Below, piece by piece: positions 15,985 to 25,130 of a DNA stretch of 32,869 bases. The translations under genes were made by a program, and so were the position numbers. The stretch is from Candidatus Gallionella acididurans (GTDB lineage Bacteria; Pseudomonadota; Gammaproteobacteria; Burkholderiales; Gallionellaceae): the NCBI GenBank assembly GCA_001577345.1, contig LSLI01000025.1, positions 1 through 32,869 of the forward strand. Direction: 5' to 3'. Each line of letters begins with the position of its first letter. The first letter of the stretch is position 1. The notes beneath the pieces are model-generated. The model was not told the DNA's origin. It saw only the letters and a program-made list of their open reading frames with translations, and did not search any database.

Positions 15985-18900
15985 CTATTCGCCCAGCTTG
16001 TTTAGTTCAGCCTTGATCCCGCTAATTTTAACCACATCGGGATTGCTCCATGTCCCGCTGACATTGTATTCAAATGACGCCAACTTATCGAGCGGATTTC
16101 CCAATACCTTGTTGACTATGAGTGACCCTATGCCCACCGCCGGGCTGATCGCAAATGCGCCGATCACCGACATGCTGTTGCCGATAGTCGGCATGACCCT
16201 GACCCGCAGATCCTGTGTTTCCCGGTTCAAGTCCACGCTACCCTTCATCGTCACCTTGGCAGACGACCCATCTATATGGAAATCCTGCGTGTCTATCACG
16301 CCATCCTTGATAGCCGCAGTGCCGTTGATGTTATCGAACTGAAAACCCTCGCTGAACACATCGGTAAAACCCAGCGCGATGTGCCTGGGCAGGTCCTGCA
16401 GGCTGAGCACACTGAGCAGTTTGCCCGCGCCCGGATCCATCTTCAGGAACCTGCCCTTGCCGGTATCCAGTTTGAGCGTACCGTTTAAAGCGGCGATACT
16501 AAATTCATCCGGGGTGCCCGACCACGACAAATTGGCCGCCAGCCTGCCATTCCCGCCCTTGACGGTATTGGGATAGCCGGAACGCTCCAGAATCTTTCCC
16601 GCATCGCTGATATCAAGCACCAGACCGACCTGGGTTTTCATTCCCCCCGCCGCATCGCTCCAGACTCCGTCGCCCACCAGACTGCCGTCCGGATTGGCGA
16701 TGTTCAGGCGGCGCAACCGCCAATCCTTGCCTTCCGGATGTCCGATAAATTCGAAGCGGCCGATTTGCTTGCCCTTTAGCTGAAAATTTTCAACCCGGAT
16801 ATCGAGCGCGGGCAGAGTGCCCGGATGCATCTCTGAATGCGGCTTAGTCACAATGGCTTCAGGTTTCGCTGTTAGCCCGGGCTTGGCGGCCTCAATGGGT
16901 CGCAACGCTTGCGCGGGTTGTTCGTCGCCGGTCAATTGCAGATTGCTGATGCGCGCACGAACCAGGCCGCCCGCATCATACCCGCGGGGTTCCCAGATCA
17001 CTTCGCCATTCGCCGCGCTACTGGACAACTTCGCGGACAGGCCGTCCCCGTGTTTTGCCGCATCAATTTGCAGCGCAGTGATGCTATACCCGTAGCCGGT
17101 CAGCTTATCGATGCGCAGATCTGCCCCGGCAAGAGGCAGGACACTGCCCGCAGATTCTTTCGCGCTGCCGGTCACGCCATCCCAGCCCTGTATCGACAAT
17201 ACAGGCAAGTTGCCGACCAGCCACACGCCCTCCCTGTTGCGCAGTAGTTTGCGCTTCCTTTTTGATTCGGGCGACGGGTCTTTGGCGCCAAACCTGATCA
17301 GGCCGCGCTTGATAACCATTGCACCGTTTTCCTCCCGGCGCGACAGCTGCGCTGAAAATATATCGCCAAGTTTGGCGCTGATGACATCCTGCCCCGCAAC
17401 GAACGCTGCCTTGTCCGGAACAGGCAGTTTCGACGATGCCTTCCCGGGCGATGTCGAAGGCATCGGGACAGGATTCATTTCCATATGCAGCGTCATCGCC
17501 TGGTCGGCGGCCTTGGCAAAAGGCTGTGGCAAGGTGGAACGGAGCCCCTGCAAATTGGCATTGATGCTGAACTGCACGGATTTTTTTACCACGTTGATGT
17601 CGGCATCCCAGTTTGTGCTGCCATGCAGATAGCTCAACAGCGGGATGGGCCGGAACTTGCGTAACGCATCCATGTTGCTGCTCCCCTTAAGGGTGGCATG
17701 CACTCCGCCATTCGCGCCGGTCTGCAGATTGATAATGGCCGGCCCGCCGAGTATATCCGCCGAGATGTCGTTCGCCTTCATGCCTGATTCGGTAAATGAC
17801 AAAACCCCGCGCGTGTTGCGCAACAGCGGCACACCATCGCCAAAATCAATATCACTGTCCTGCACCCTGACCGTCCCGTTCACTTTCACCGGTTTGTCGC
17901 CAAGCAGCGGGACGCGCAGGGACAGATCCAGTTGGCTGTTGCCGCTGGCGCGCATACCGTCGGTAAAACCGTCTGTATAGCCGCGCACCGGACTTTTCTG
18001 GATGAAATCCAGGAAAGTGTTGCCCGAGGCCAGCGCCTCTCCATTCACCTCAAGCAACAAGTCTTTGCTCATCATGTCCGGCACGGTGACGGTAACGTTC
18101 TGCAAACTGGCGCCGGCCATCGTCGCGGATTGCGCCTTTACTTCCAGCTTGTTGCCGCGGATCAAGAATTCGCCGGATATTTTTTCTATCTGCGGCCAGC
18201 CCTTGTCGAATTCCATCACCACGTCACGCGCATGCCCGTCGATTTCAAACAGCACGGGCTTGCCGGGGCCGGGCGGGAAATCGCTCAAGTTGCCCTTGAT
18301 GCGTATGCGGAAGTCTTCGGTGTGCCCGGCGAGCAATGCGCCGTTCAACCAGTCGTTGCCCGCCTGGTTCAGCGCGATCAGCGGGGTGTAACGGGCGGCA
18401 CGCCTGACATCTCCGCGCGTCAACTTGCCGGTCAGATCCAGCACACCCAGGGTACCCGCCTTGGTCTGGTAACTGCCGTACAGATTGCCGGCCATATCAT
18501 CGTTGACGACAGCGATGTTATCTATATTGATAGCCAGCACACCGTTTTCCTTCTTCCAGCCGGCCTGGCCGACCAAAGTCGCGAAGGACAGCGGTTCACG
18601 CACGACTCCCGGCGCATCCACAGTCATGCGCCGTGAATTGATGCTCAACCTGCCGCTTGCATCGGTGCCATCCACATTAAAAGTCAAACCGGAAAAACCC
18701 GGCATGTTGCCGACCTGGTTCACGGCAAGACTTTCAAACTGCCCGGTGATTTTGTAGCTGAGCGGCTTTTCAACCTCGCCGCGCCATTGAGCTTCGAGAT
18801 TGGACACCTTCCCTCTGGGCGCATACGCATCCAGCTTTGCGCGCAGGCCGGCATCCATGGGCACATATTTCGCCAGCTTGTCCATGGTCTCGAACTGCAG

Positions 18901-19983
18901 CATATTGGCGCGAATCTCGCTTTCTGCCGGCTGGCCGTTGCCGGCGCCGGTGTTGCGGAAATAAAAGTCTGTGGGGCGCAGCGCGATCCCGTTCTGCAGG
19001 CGCAGCACCAAACCCTTGCTCATGACTTCGAAGCCTCCGCTCAATTCCTGCCATGCGGCGCGGCCATGCATGTTTGCCAGCGACAATTCAGGAACCTCAT
19101 CGGCCAGCTTGACCACCACGTTATGCAGCGCCACATCTGCAGTGATCCCGGTGATTTTGCCGCCCTCGACCGTCAGCCAGCTGCGCACACCGCCGCGACC
19201 GAGGTTGAATTCCTTGGGCAGCTCCAGCCAGCTGCGCCAGGCTGTTATGTCGATAAACCCGAACTGGGTGAACAGCGTGCCCCCCCACCCGGGCAGATCA
19301 TCAAAGCTTTTCCCGTGAAAATCCCCGCGCACATCCAGCGGCGCCGCCAAGTCAGCAGGCGGCAGGGCCTGCAATGCAAAACGATGGTGGCTTAACAGGT
19401 TCTCGAGACGGAAATTGACCTTGTTCAATATCAGCGGCTGGGCATCCCGCGACTCGTCTACCCAGACGATGAGCGCGTCGCGCACCACCACGCGGTATTG
19501 GTGCAGCAGCCAATCGGCCGGATCGTTGTTGCCGCCTTTTTTGGAAAGCGCCACGCCGCCGATAAATATGGTACTGCTTGCATCGCGGCGAACCAGCAAC
19601 TCGGGACGGTCGATTTCCAGGCTGGCAAGCCGCAACTGCGCGGTCAGCAACGACATCCACGATATCGTTCCGTTGACGTCCTTCAATATCAGGGCCGGCT
19701 GGTTCTGTTCATCCAGAAGACGCACATCGGAAAAATCAAGATGCGGCTGCAAGCCCTGCCAGTCACCGGAAATTTTGCCGATCGTGACCGGGTTGCCTAT
19801 CGCTGCCGACAACGATGCAGTGATCCTGTCGTGATACTGCTCGATGTCGGGCAATAACCAATAACGCAATGCCATGACAATGATCGCGATCAATACTGCA
19901 ATAACTGAAAGCGCGACTATGGTATACCGGGTCAACCAGTTAAAGCTGTGCCAGAGCAGGCGTACGGGGAAGGAATTCAACAT
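15985..19983 (-). CDS. yhdP: YhdP-family AsmA-like protein (envelope lipid transport)
   Basis: This very large protein (1332 residues; E. coli YhdP has 1266) has one N-terminal transmembrane anchor (about residues 18-42, TIVALSVIAVLIAIIVMAL). A long periplasmic region follows, made of repeated beta strands (DUF3971 in the middle, AsmA-type segment at the C-terminus). YhdP, TamB and YdbH act together to move phospholipids from the inner to the outer membrane. A Pro/Lys-rich loop near residues 1035-1065 is not typical. It heads the yhdP-nit-tldD operon and is divergent from glnE. No clear Shine-Dalgarno precedes the ATG. Confidence 0.9.
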   Translation of the reverse strand: MLNSFPVRLLWHSFNWLTRYTIVALSVIAVLIAIIVMALRYWLLPDIEQYHDRITASLSAAIGNPVTIGKISGDWQGLQPHLDFSDVRLLDEQNQPALILKDVNGTISWMSLLTAQLRLASLEIDRPELLVRRDASSTIFIGGVALSKKGGNNDPADWLLHQYRVVVRDALIVWVDESRDAQPLILNKVNFRLENLLSHHRFALQALPPADLAAPLDVRGDFHGKSFDDLPGWGGTLFTQFGFIDITAWRSWLELPKEFNLGRGGVRSWLTVEGGKITGITADVALHNVVVKLADEVPELSLANMHGRAAWQELSGGFEVMSKGLVLRLQNGIALRPTDFYFRNTGAGNGQPAESEIRANMLQFETMDKLAKYVPMDAGLRAKLDAYAPRGKVSNLEAQWRGEVEKPLSYKITGQFESLAVNQVGNMPGFSGLTFNVDGTDASGRLSINSRRMTVDAPGVVREPLSFATLVGQAGWKKENGVLAINIDNIAVVNDDMAGNLYGSYQTKAGTLGVLDLTGKLTRGDVRRAARYTPLIALNQAGNDWLNGALLAGHTEDFRIRIKGNLSDFPPGPGKPVLFEIDGHARDVVMEFDKGWPQIEKISGEFLIRGNKLEVKAQSATMAGASLQNVTVTVPDMMSKDLLLEVNGEALASGNTFLDFIQKSPVRGYTDGFTDGMRASGNSQLDLSLRVPLLGDKPVKVNGTVRVQDSDIDFGDGVPLLRNTRGVLSFTESGMKANDISADILGGPAIINLQTGANGGVHATLKGSSNMDALRKFRPIPLLSYLHGSTNWDADINVVKKSVQFSINANLQGLRSTLPQPFAKAADQAMTLHMEMNPVPMPSTSPGKASSKLPVPDKAAFVAGQDVISAKLGDIFSAQLSRREENGAMVIKRGLIRFGAKDPSPESKRKRKLLRNREGVWLVGNLPVLSIQGWDGVTGSAKESAGSVLPLAGADLRIDKLTGYGYSITALQIDAAKHGDGLSAKLSSSAANGEVIWEPRGYDAGGLVRARISNLQLTGDEQPAQALRPIEAAKPGLTAKPEAIVTKPHSEMHPGTLPALDIRVENFQLKGKQIGRFEFIGHPEGKDWRLRRLNIANPDGSLVGDGVWSDAAGGMKTQVGLVLDISDAGKILERSGYPNTVKGGNGRLAANLSWSGTPDEFSIAALNGTLKLDTGKGRFLKMDPGAGKLLSVLSLQDLPRHIALGFTDVFSEGFQFDNINGTAAIKDGVIDTQDFHIDGSSAKVTMKGSVDLNRETQDLRVRVMPTIGNSMSVIGAFAISPAVGIGSLIVNKVLGNPLDKLASFEYNVSGTWSNPDVVKISGIKAELNKLGE

Positions 19984-20003
19984 GAGTTCAGTTATTAGTA
20001 GCT

Positions 20004-20109
20004 AGTCGTTAGACGTTAGTGGTTGCTTAAATCAAACCGTAATCACCGACTGGTGACCAGCGTCTAACGGCTGCTTCGGGTTTAATCTAACGACTGGCGA
20101 CTAACGACT
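20004..20109. repeat. TAACGACT-type interspersed and inverted repeats between yhdP and glnE
   Basis: AGTCGTTAG at 20004-20012 is the inverse of CTAACGACT at 20087-20095 and 20101-20109. Between them lie CTGGTGACCAG (20050-20060) and TCACC/GGTGA arms (20043-20056). The two halves fold into one long imperfect hairpin across a divergent promoter region of 163 nt. Confidence 0.7.
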
Positions 20110-20146
20110 AATCAGAAGACAATACGCATTCTAACTTAAGGAGCTT

Positions 20147-22999
20147 ATGAATACCGAAAACTCGGCGCGCGGCAACTTTTCAGACTTGTTACAAAAGACC
20201 CTGAACTGCAGTCGCTATGCCAGGCGGGAACTCGAAATAGACCCGGCCCTGCTGGATTGGTTGCAAAATAATTACGGCACCCCGTTTGACCGCGCAGGGA
20301 TGCTGGCTGCGCTGCAACATTCCGGCAGCGATCAGCATCACTCTTCCCTGCCCCCTGATGGAACCACTGGTGAAGCCACCAGCCATCTGACTAACCCGGC
20401 AAAAGACGATAACCAAGTCACTGGTTACACCGCAAGCGCGGGAGAGAGCGATCGAGCCGCCGCCGCGACAGGCCCGTTTGATTCGGAAGCCGCCCTGGCG
20501 CGCGCCGTGCGCATTCTGCGCAAGCGGGTGATGGTCAGGCTGATCCTGCGCGACCTCAACAACCTGGCTGGCCTGGACGAAGTAATGACCACAATGAGCG
20601 CGCTGGCCGAAGTCTGCGTGCAGCATGCGCAATCCTGCCTGATGCGCAACCTGCAGCTCCTGTTTGGCGACCCGATCGGCGAATCCAGTGGCACGGTACA
20701 GGAACTGCTGGTCATAGGCATGGGCAAGCTGGGCGGCGGAGAATTGAATGTCTCCTCAGACATCGACCTGATCTTTGTCTATCCAGAAGACGGCCGGACT
20801 GGCGGTCCGCACAGCTTGAGCAATCACGAGTTCTTCACCCGGCTGGGCCGCCGCCTGATTTCGCTGATCAACGACCTCACCGCCGACGGCTATGTGTTCC
20901 GCGTGGATATGCGGCTGCGCCCCTATGGCGAGAGCGGTCCGCTGGTGACCAGCTTCGCCGCGCTCGAAGAATATCTGGTCAGCCAGGGACGCGAATGGGA
21001 ACGCTATGCCTGGATCAAGGCGCGAGTCGTGGCGCCCGCGGAAAGTCCGCACATCGACGAACTCAGGAGGCTGGTCAAACCGTTCGTGTTCCGCAAATAT
21101 CTCGATTTCGGCGCGATCGACTCGATGCGCCGCCTGCATGCGCAGATCCGCCGGGAAGTGCAGCGCCGCGACCGTCTCAACAACATCAAGCTCGGCCCGG
21201 GCGGCATTCGCGAGATCGAGTTCATCGCGCAGGTATTTCAACTGATACGCGGCGGGCAGGATGCCGGCCTGCGGGTACTTCCGACCCGGCAGGTATTGCA
21301 GGCACTCGCCAGGACCGGGCAACTCGGCGCACAGGTCGCCGCCGACCTTGATGCCGCCTACGTATTCCTGCGCGACCTGGAACACCGCCTGCAGTATCTG
21401 GATGACCGGCAGACCCAGGAGCTGCCGGACAACCCGGAGGACCAGAATATCATCGCCGCTGCGATGAATCGCGCGGATTACGCGACCTTGCTGGATGACC
21501 TTGACCGCCACCGCGCGCTGGTCAGCCTGCAGTTCGGGCAGATTTTCCATGCGCCGCCCGGGGAAGCAAACGATGCGCAGCTCTGGCGCGAGGGCATCAG
21601 CGATGACGAGTTGGGCATCCAGCTGAAAGACCTCGGTTATCTTGCCCCAAACGACAGCGCGCAACGCCTGCAGCAGCTGCGCACCGGCAACCGTTACCGG
21701 CAATTGCCGGAACAGAGCAGGCAGCGGCTGAACCAGCTGATTCCGCAATTCATCACGCTGAGCGCGCAGCACGGCGACCCTGACGCCACGCTTTCCAGGT
21801 TGTTGACGCTGCTGGAAAGCGTCAGCCGCCGCGCCGCGTATCTCGCCTTCCTGTCCGAATATCCGCAGGCCGCACAACGCCTGACCGCATTCGTCGCCGC
21901 CAGCGATTGGGCGAGCGGATACCTGACACAGCACCCGGCGCTGCTCGACGAGCTGCTGGATACGCGCGAAATGTACCGGCCGCCCGACTGGCAAAATATC
22001 GGCCGGGAGTTGCAGGGCCGCCTGGACGACAACACCGGCGACAGCGAAAGACAACTCGACGTTTTGCGCCAGGTGCAGCAGGAACAGACCTTTCGGTTGC
22101 TGGCGATGGATCTGCAGGGCCTGTTGCCGCTGGAAAAACTCAGCGATCACCTGAGCGATCTTGCCGACCTGATGCTGCGCCACGTGCTGGCACTGTGCTG
22201 GGCCGGCGCGCGCAAGCGCCACCGCGACGAGCCGGGATTCGCAATCATCGGCTACGGCAAGCTGGGCGGCAGGGAGCTGGGCTATGCCTCCGACCTCGAC
22301 ATGATCTTCCTGTACGACGACGATCACCCCGATGCGCAGGAGAACTACGCGCGGCTGGCGCAGCGCATCAACACCATGCTGGGCAGCTACACCTCATCGG
22401 GACGTTTGTATGAAACAGATCTGCGCCTGCGCCCGAACGGGGCGAGCGGACTGCTGGTCAGTTCGATCGCGGCGTTTGCCGAGTATCAGCAGAAAGATGC
22501 CTGGGTGTGGGAACACCAGGCCTTGACGCGCGCGCGCTTCTGCGCGGGCGATGCCGGTGTCGGTGTGGTTTTCGAGCAGCTCCGCCGGCAGGTGCTGTGC
22601 CAGCCGCGCGAACTTGCCGCACTGCGCGGAGAGATACTCGGCATGCGCCGCAGGATGCACGACGGCCATCCCAACGACAGCGGCCTGTTCGACATCAAGC
22701 ACGACAGCGGCGGCATGGTGGATATCGAATTCATCGTGCAATTCCTGGTGCTGGCCCATGCCCATCGCCACCCGCAGCTGACCGCCAACATCGGCAACCT
22801 CGCTCTGCTCAAACTCGCGGGCGAACTTGGCCTGGTCAGCGCAGAAATCGCCGCACAGACCTGCGCCCTGTACCGCATCCTGCGCCAGACACAACACCGG
22901 ATGCGGCTCAACAATCTGTCGCCGTGCCGCGTGCCTCCCGGTGAGATCGACACCGCCGCCAGCCGGCGGCTGTGGATGATGCTTTTTGCGGAGGATTAG
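20147..22999 (+). CDS. glnE: Glutamine synthetase adenylyltransferase / adenylyl-removing enzyme
   Basis: GlnE adds and removes AMP on glutamine synthetase in response to PII, setting nitrogen assimilation. The 950-residue protein has two nucleotidyltransferase cores: GMGKLGGGELNVSSDIDL at about 191 (the AMP-removing half) and GYGKLGGRELGYASDLDM at about 702 (the adenylylating half). Both keep their paired aspartates. AAGGAG lies 4 nt before the ATG. Residues 58-112 form a polar low-complexity stretch (SSLPPDGTTGEATSH and onward) not expected in the family. It may be a repeat insertion tolerated in a loop. Confidence 0.95.
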   Translation: MNTENSARGNFSDLLQKTLNCSRYARRELEIDPALLDWLQNNYGTPFDRAGMLAALQHSGSDQHHSSLPPDGTTGEATSHLTNPAKDDNQVTGYTASAGESDRAAAATGPFDSEAALARAVRILRKRVMVRLILRDLNNLAGLDEVMTTMSALAEVCVQHAQSCLMRNLQLLFGDPIGESSGTVQELLVIGMGKLGGGELNVSSDIDLIFVYPEDGRTGGPHSLSNHEFFTRLGRRLISLINDLTADGYVFRVDMRLRPYGESGPLVTSFAALEEYLVSQGREWERYAWIKARVVAPAESPHIDELRRLVKPFVFRKYLDFGAIDSMRRLHAQIRREVQRRDRLNNIKLGPGGIREIEFIAQVFQLIRGGQDAGLRVLPTRQVLQALARTGQLGAQVAADLDAAYVFLRDLEHRLQYLDDRQTQELPDNPEDQNIIAAAMNRADYATLLDDLDRHRALVSLQFGQIFHAPPGEANDAQLWREGISDDELGIQLKDLGYLAPNDSAQRLQQLRTGNRYRQLPEQSRQRLNQLIPQFITLSAQHGDPDATLSRLLTLLESVSRRAAYLAFLSEYPQAAQRLTAFVAASDWASGYLTQHPALLDELLDTREMYRPPDWQNIGRELQGRLDDNTGDSERQLDVLRQVQQEQTFRLLAMDLQGLLPLEKLSDHLSDLADLMLRHVLALCWAGARKRHRDEPGFAIIGYGKLGGRELGYASDLDMIFLYDDDHPDAQENYARLAQRINTMLGSYTSSGRLYETDLRLRPNGASGLLVSSIAAFAEYQQKDAWVWEHQALTRARFCAGDAGVGVVFEQLRRQVLCQPRELAALRGEILGMRRRMHDGHPNDSGLFDIKHDSGGMVDIEFIVQFLVLAHAHRHPQLTANIGNLALLKLAGELGLVSAEIAAQTCALYRILRQTQHRMRLNNLSPCRVPPGEIDTAASRRLWMMLFAED

Positions 23000-23025
23000 A
23001 TCGGCAAAGAATTATCGCCGGACTT

Positions 23026-23238
23026 TCAGCGCTTGCGCAGCGGGTCGAGCAGGCACGACAGGCCGTTGTGATCCAGTTCCTGCATCAGCGCCAGCAGCCG
23101 GCCGAGTTCGCCGGGCGGAAAGCCCTTGCGGGCAAACCAGTTGAGATAGTTTCCGGGCAGGTCCGCGATCAGGCGGCCCTTGTGTTTGCCGTAAGGCATC
23201 TCGCGCGTGACCAGCAGCTCCAGGTGTTCGTGGTTCAT
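23026..23238 (-). CDS. DUF3820 family small protein
   Basis: This 70-residue protein has the family core MPYGKHKGRLIADLPGNYL, followed by NWFARKGFPPGELGRLLALM and LDHNGL. The start at 23238 (MNHEHLELL) was chosen because it matches homologues. A longer frame exists, but its earlier ATGs (such as 23280) lack a ribosome binding site and similarity. DUF3820 proteins have a putative RNA-binding or nuclease-related fold, and their function is not established. The gene converges on glnE with 26 nt between the stops. Confidence 0.85.
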   Translation of the reverse strand: MNHEHLELLVTREMPYGKHKGRLIADLPGNYLNWFARKGFPPGELGRLLALMQELDHNGLSCLLDPLRKR

Positions 23239-23516
23239 CCCGGTAAGCTGCCCCTGTTGTTTGATTATTGAGGTTTTCATATTTGATGACAGTGACACAC
23301 TTTCTGAATGCAGTAAGGGGAAATTAAAAAACTGGCACGTCAATCCCGCGAATTCGGGGAATCCAGAATGCATCGTCATTGCAACCAAGCTTCAGCTGCG
23401 AGCAATGGCACAAACACCTGTCATTGCGATAACCAGCGACTTGCCAGCTTGCTGGCTTAGTCGATTGGCTAGTAGTTTCATCAGGAGGCGAAGCCGACGC
23501 GGCAATCCAGTAATGC
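23239..23516. repeat. Decayed copies of the CATTGCGA/GGCAATCCAG repeat in a gene-free stretch
   Basis: There is no gene between the DUF3820 start and zapE. Fragments of the same repeat family recur: CGTCATTGC near 23374, TGTCATTGCGA near 23419, and GAGGCGAAGCCGACG followed by GGCAATCCAG at 23485-23510. A GCCAGC-TT-GCTGGC hairpin lies at 23443-23456. The pattern suggests repeated insertion and decay of one non-coding mobile repeat. Confidence 0.6.
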
Positions 23517-23613
23517 TGTCATTGCGAGAAGGCGTAGCCGACGTGGCAATCCAGTTGGTTTAAAAAAATGCATCTTGGTCTTGCTGGATTGCTTCACTTC
23601 GTTCGCAATGACG
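23517..23613. repeat. Palindromic mobile repeat, best copy (TGTCATTGCGAG...CGCAATGACG)
   Basis: The left arm TGTCATTGCGAG...GGCAATCCAG (23517-23554) and right arm CTGGATTGC...CGCAATGACG (23584-23613) are imperfect reverse complements around a 29-nt centre. This is a known style of dispersed, MITE-like palindrome in many Gram-negative genomes. It encodes nothing and would fold strongly if transcribed. Confidence 0.75.
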
Positions 23614-23818
23614 GCAAGGGTGTCGTGAATTATGGAAGCATCAATAGTTTTGCCGGCCCGGTGATTTGGCCGGGCGATTTATCCGGAAACGCGGCATAAT
23701 TGCGCCCGTTCGTGACCATCACCCACGGCTATCACACTGCTTATCCGCGCCCATTTTATGCCAATCAAATGAGCCCAACATGCCACAACGCACTTTGACC
23801 ATCAACCCGGAAGGCAAC

Positions 23819-24928
23819 ATGAGCCCCAAGCTATGGTATCAGGCCGCCAGCCAGTCGCCGGACTTTGTCCATGATGCCGCGCAGGCTGCCGCAATAGCCG
23901 AACTGGATACGCTCTGGCATCAGCTGATGGATTTCAAATCCAGGCGCAACCAGTTTCTGGGGCGCAGCCTGCTGAGCCCCGATGTGCCCAAGGGCTTGTA
24001 CCTGTGGGGCGGCGTCGGCCGCGGCAAGACCTTTTTGATGGATGCGTTTTACGCCTGCCTGCCGTACCAGCGCAAACGCCGCATCCACTTCCACAATTTC
24101 ATGGCCGAGGTTCATCACGAAATGAAGGTGCTGGCCGGCGCGGACGACCCGCTGATCGCGCTGGCCGACAACATCGCCAAATCCACCCGCATGCTTTGCC
24201 TGGACGAGTTTCACGTCGATGACATCGCCGACGCGATGATACTGGGACGGCTGGTGACGGCACTGTTCGAGCGCGGCGTGGTGCTGATGACCACTTCCAA
24301 CTACCCGCCCGACGGCCTGTATCCGGACGGCTTGCAGCGCAGCAATTTTTTACCGGTGATCGAGTTGCTCAAGCGCGAGCTGAAAGTATTGTACATAGAC
24401 AACGGCAATGACTACCGCCTGCGCGCCTTGACCCGCGAACCGCTGTTCCTCGTCGCAAACGATGCCGCGGGAGATGCCGCGAACGAGGCGCGCCTGGCGG
24501 AGTTGTTCGACCGGATCGGCGGGGAGCCGCGGCGCGATGGCAGCCATGCAGTCGTGCGGGGACAGCCGATCCCGGCGGAAAGGATAGCCCGCAATGCGGT
24601 CTGGTTCGATTTCAGGGAACTGTGCGCGGGTGCGCACGCGCAGGAGGATTACCTGGAGATCGCCCACCGCTTTCCCACGGTATTCCTGTCGCACATCCCG
24701 CAACTGACCGCAGACCGCAGCGCCGAGGCCAGGCGTTTCACCTGGCTGATCGATGTGCTTTACGACTGCAATGTCAGGCTGGTGGCATCAGCCGCGGTGC
24801 CGCTGGAGGAACTTTTCACCGGTGGTGCGGCATCCGGCGAGACTACGCGCACCATAAGCCGATTGACCGAGATGCAGACCCAGACCTATCTGCAATTGCC
24901 GCATCGTTCCCAGGGTGTGACTTTGTAG
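23819..24928 (+). CDS. zapE: Cell division ATPase ZapE (AFG1/LACE1 family)
   Basis: This AAA+-like P-loop ATPase associates with the Z-ring in E. coli and influences FtsZ; mitochondrial Afg1 relatives act in protein quality control. The ATG at 23819 (MSPKLWYQ) was chosen because GGAAGG lies 5 nt upstream and the next residues match the family (SPDFVHDAAQ). An in-frame ATG at 23780 has a weaker site. The 369 residues include Walker A GGVGRGKT, Walker B MLCLDEFHV, the sensor region MTTSNYPPDGLY and the C-terminal RRFTWLIDVLYD motif. Its length is close to E. coli ZapE (375). Confidence 0.95.
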   Translation: MSPKLWYQAASQSPDFVHDAAQAAAIAELDTLWHQLMDFKSRRNQFLGRSLLSPDVPKGLYLWGGVGRGKTFLMDAFYACLPYQRKRRIHFHNFMAEVHHEMKVLAGADDPLIALADNIAKSTRMLCLDEFHVDDIADAMILGRLVTALFERGVVLMTTSNYPPDGLYPDGLQRSNFLPVIELLKRELKVLYIDNGNDYRLRALTREPLFLVANDAAGDAANEARLAELFDRIGGEPRRDGSHAVVRGQPIPAERIARNAVWFDFRELCAGAHAQEDYLEIAHRFPTVFLSHIPQLTADRSAEARRFTWLIDVLYDCNVRLVASAAVPLEELFTGGAASGETTRTISRLTEMQTQTYLQLPHRSQGVTL

Positions 24929-24930
24929 CG

Positions 24931-24950
24931 GGCCAAGCATGCACTTGGCC
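24931..24950 (+). terminator. Hairpin after zapE, possible weak terminator
   Basis: GGCCAAG and CTTGGCC pair perfectly around CATGCA immediately after the zapE stop. No T-run follows, so termination is uncertain. It may be an older relative of the GGGCC-type repeat at 25001. Confidence 0.4.
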
Positions 24951-25000
24951 TGTCGAATCGGCGCTATCAGATTGGCTATCGCTGGAATGGTGTGTCACCC

Positions 25001-25060
25001 TGTAGGAGCGGGCCATGCCCGCGATTGTTTTTTTGTTCGCGGGCATGGCCCGCTCCTACA
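25001..25060. repeat. Perfect 24-bp inverted repeat, REP-like (TGTAGGAGCGGGCC...)
   Basis: The left arm 25001-25024 begins TGTAGGAGCGGGCC and ends GCCCGCGA. Its exact reverse complement occupies 25037-25060, with a T-rich 12-nt loop. GTAGGAGCGGGC repeats are known as REP-like intergenic elements in Pseudomonas and related bacteria. It lies between zapE and the convergent mocA-like gene and may stop transcription from either side. Confidence 0.85.
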
Positions 25061-25130
25061 ACGCAAAATATTTCGGCGTTAGTGTCGAATATCACAATGC
25101 GAGCCCGATGACTTTCGGTTGCAGGATCAT

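Noticed and set aside
20756-22327. Long minus-strand open frame inside glnE
   Set aside because: Antisense shadow; the sense strand carries both GlnE catalytic motifs in one uninterrupted frame.
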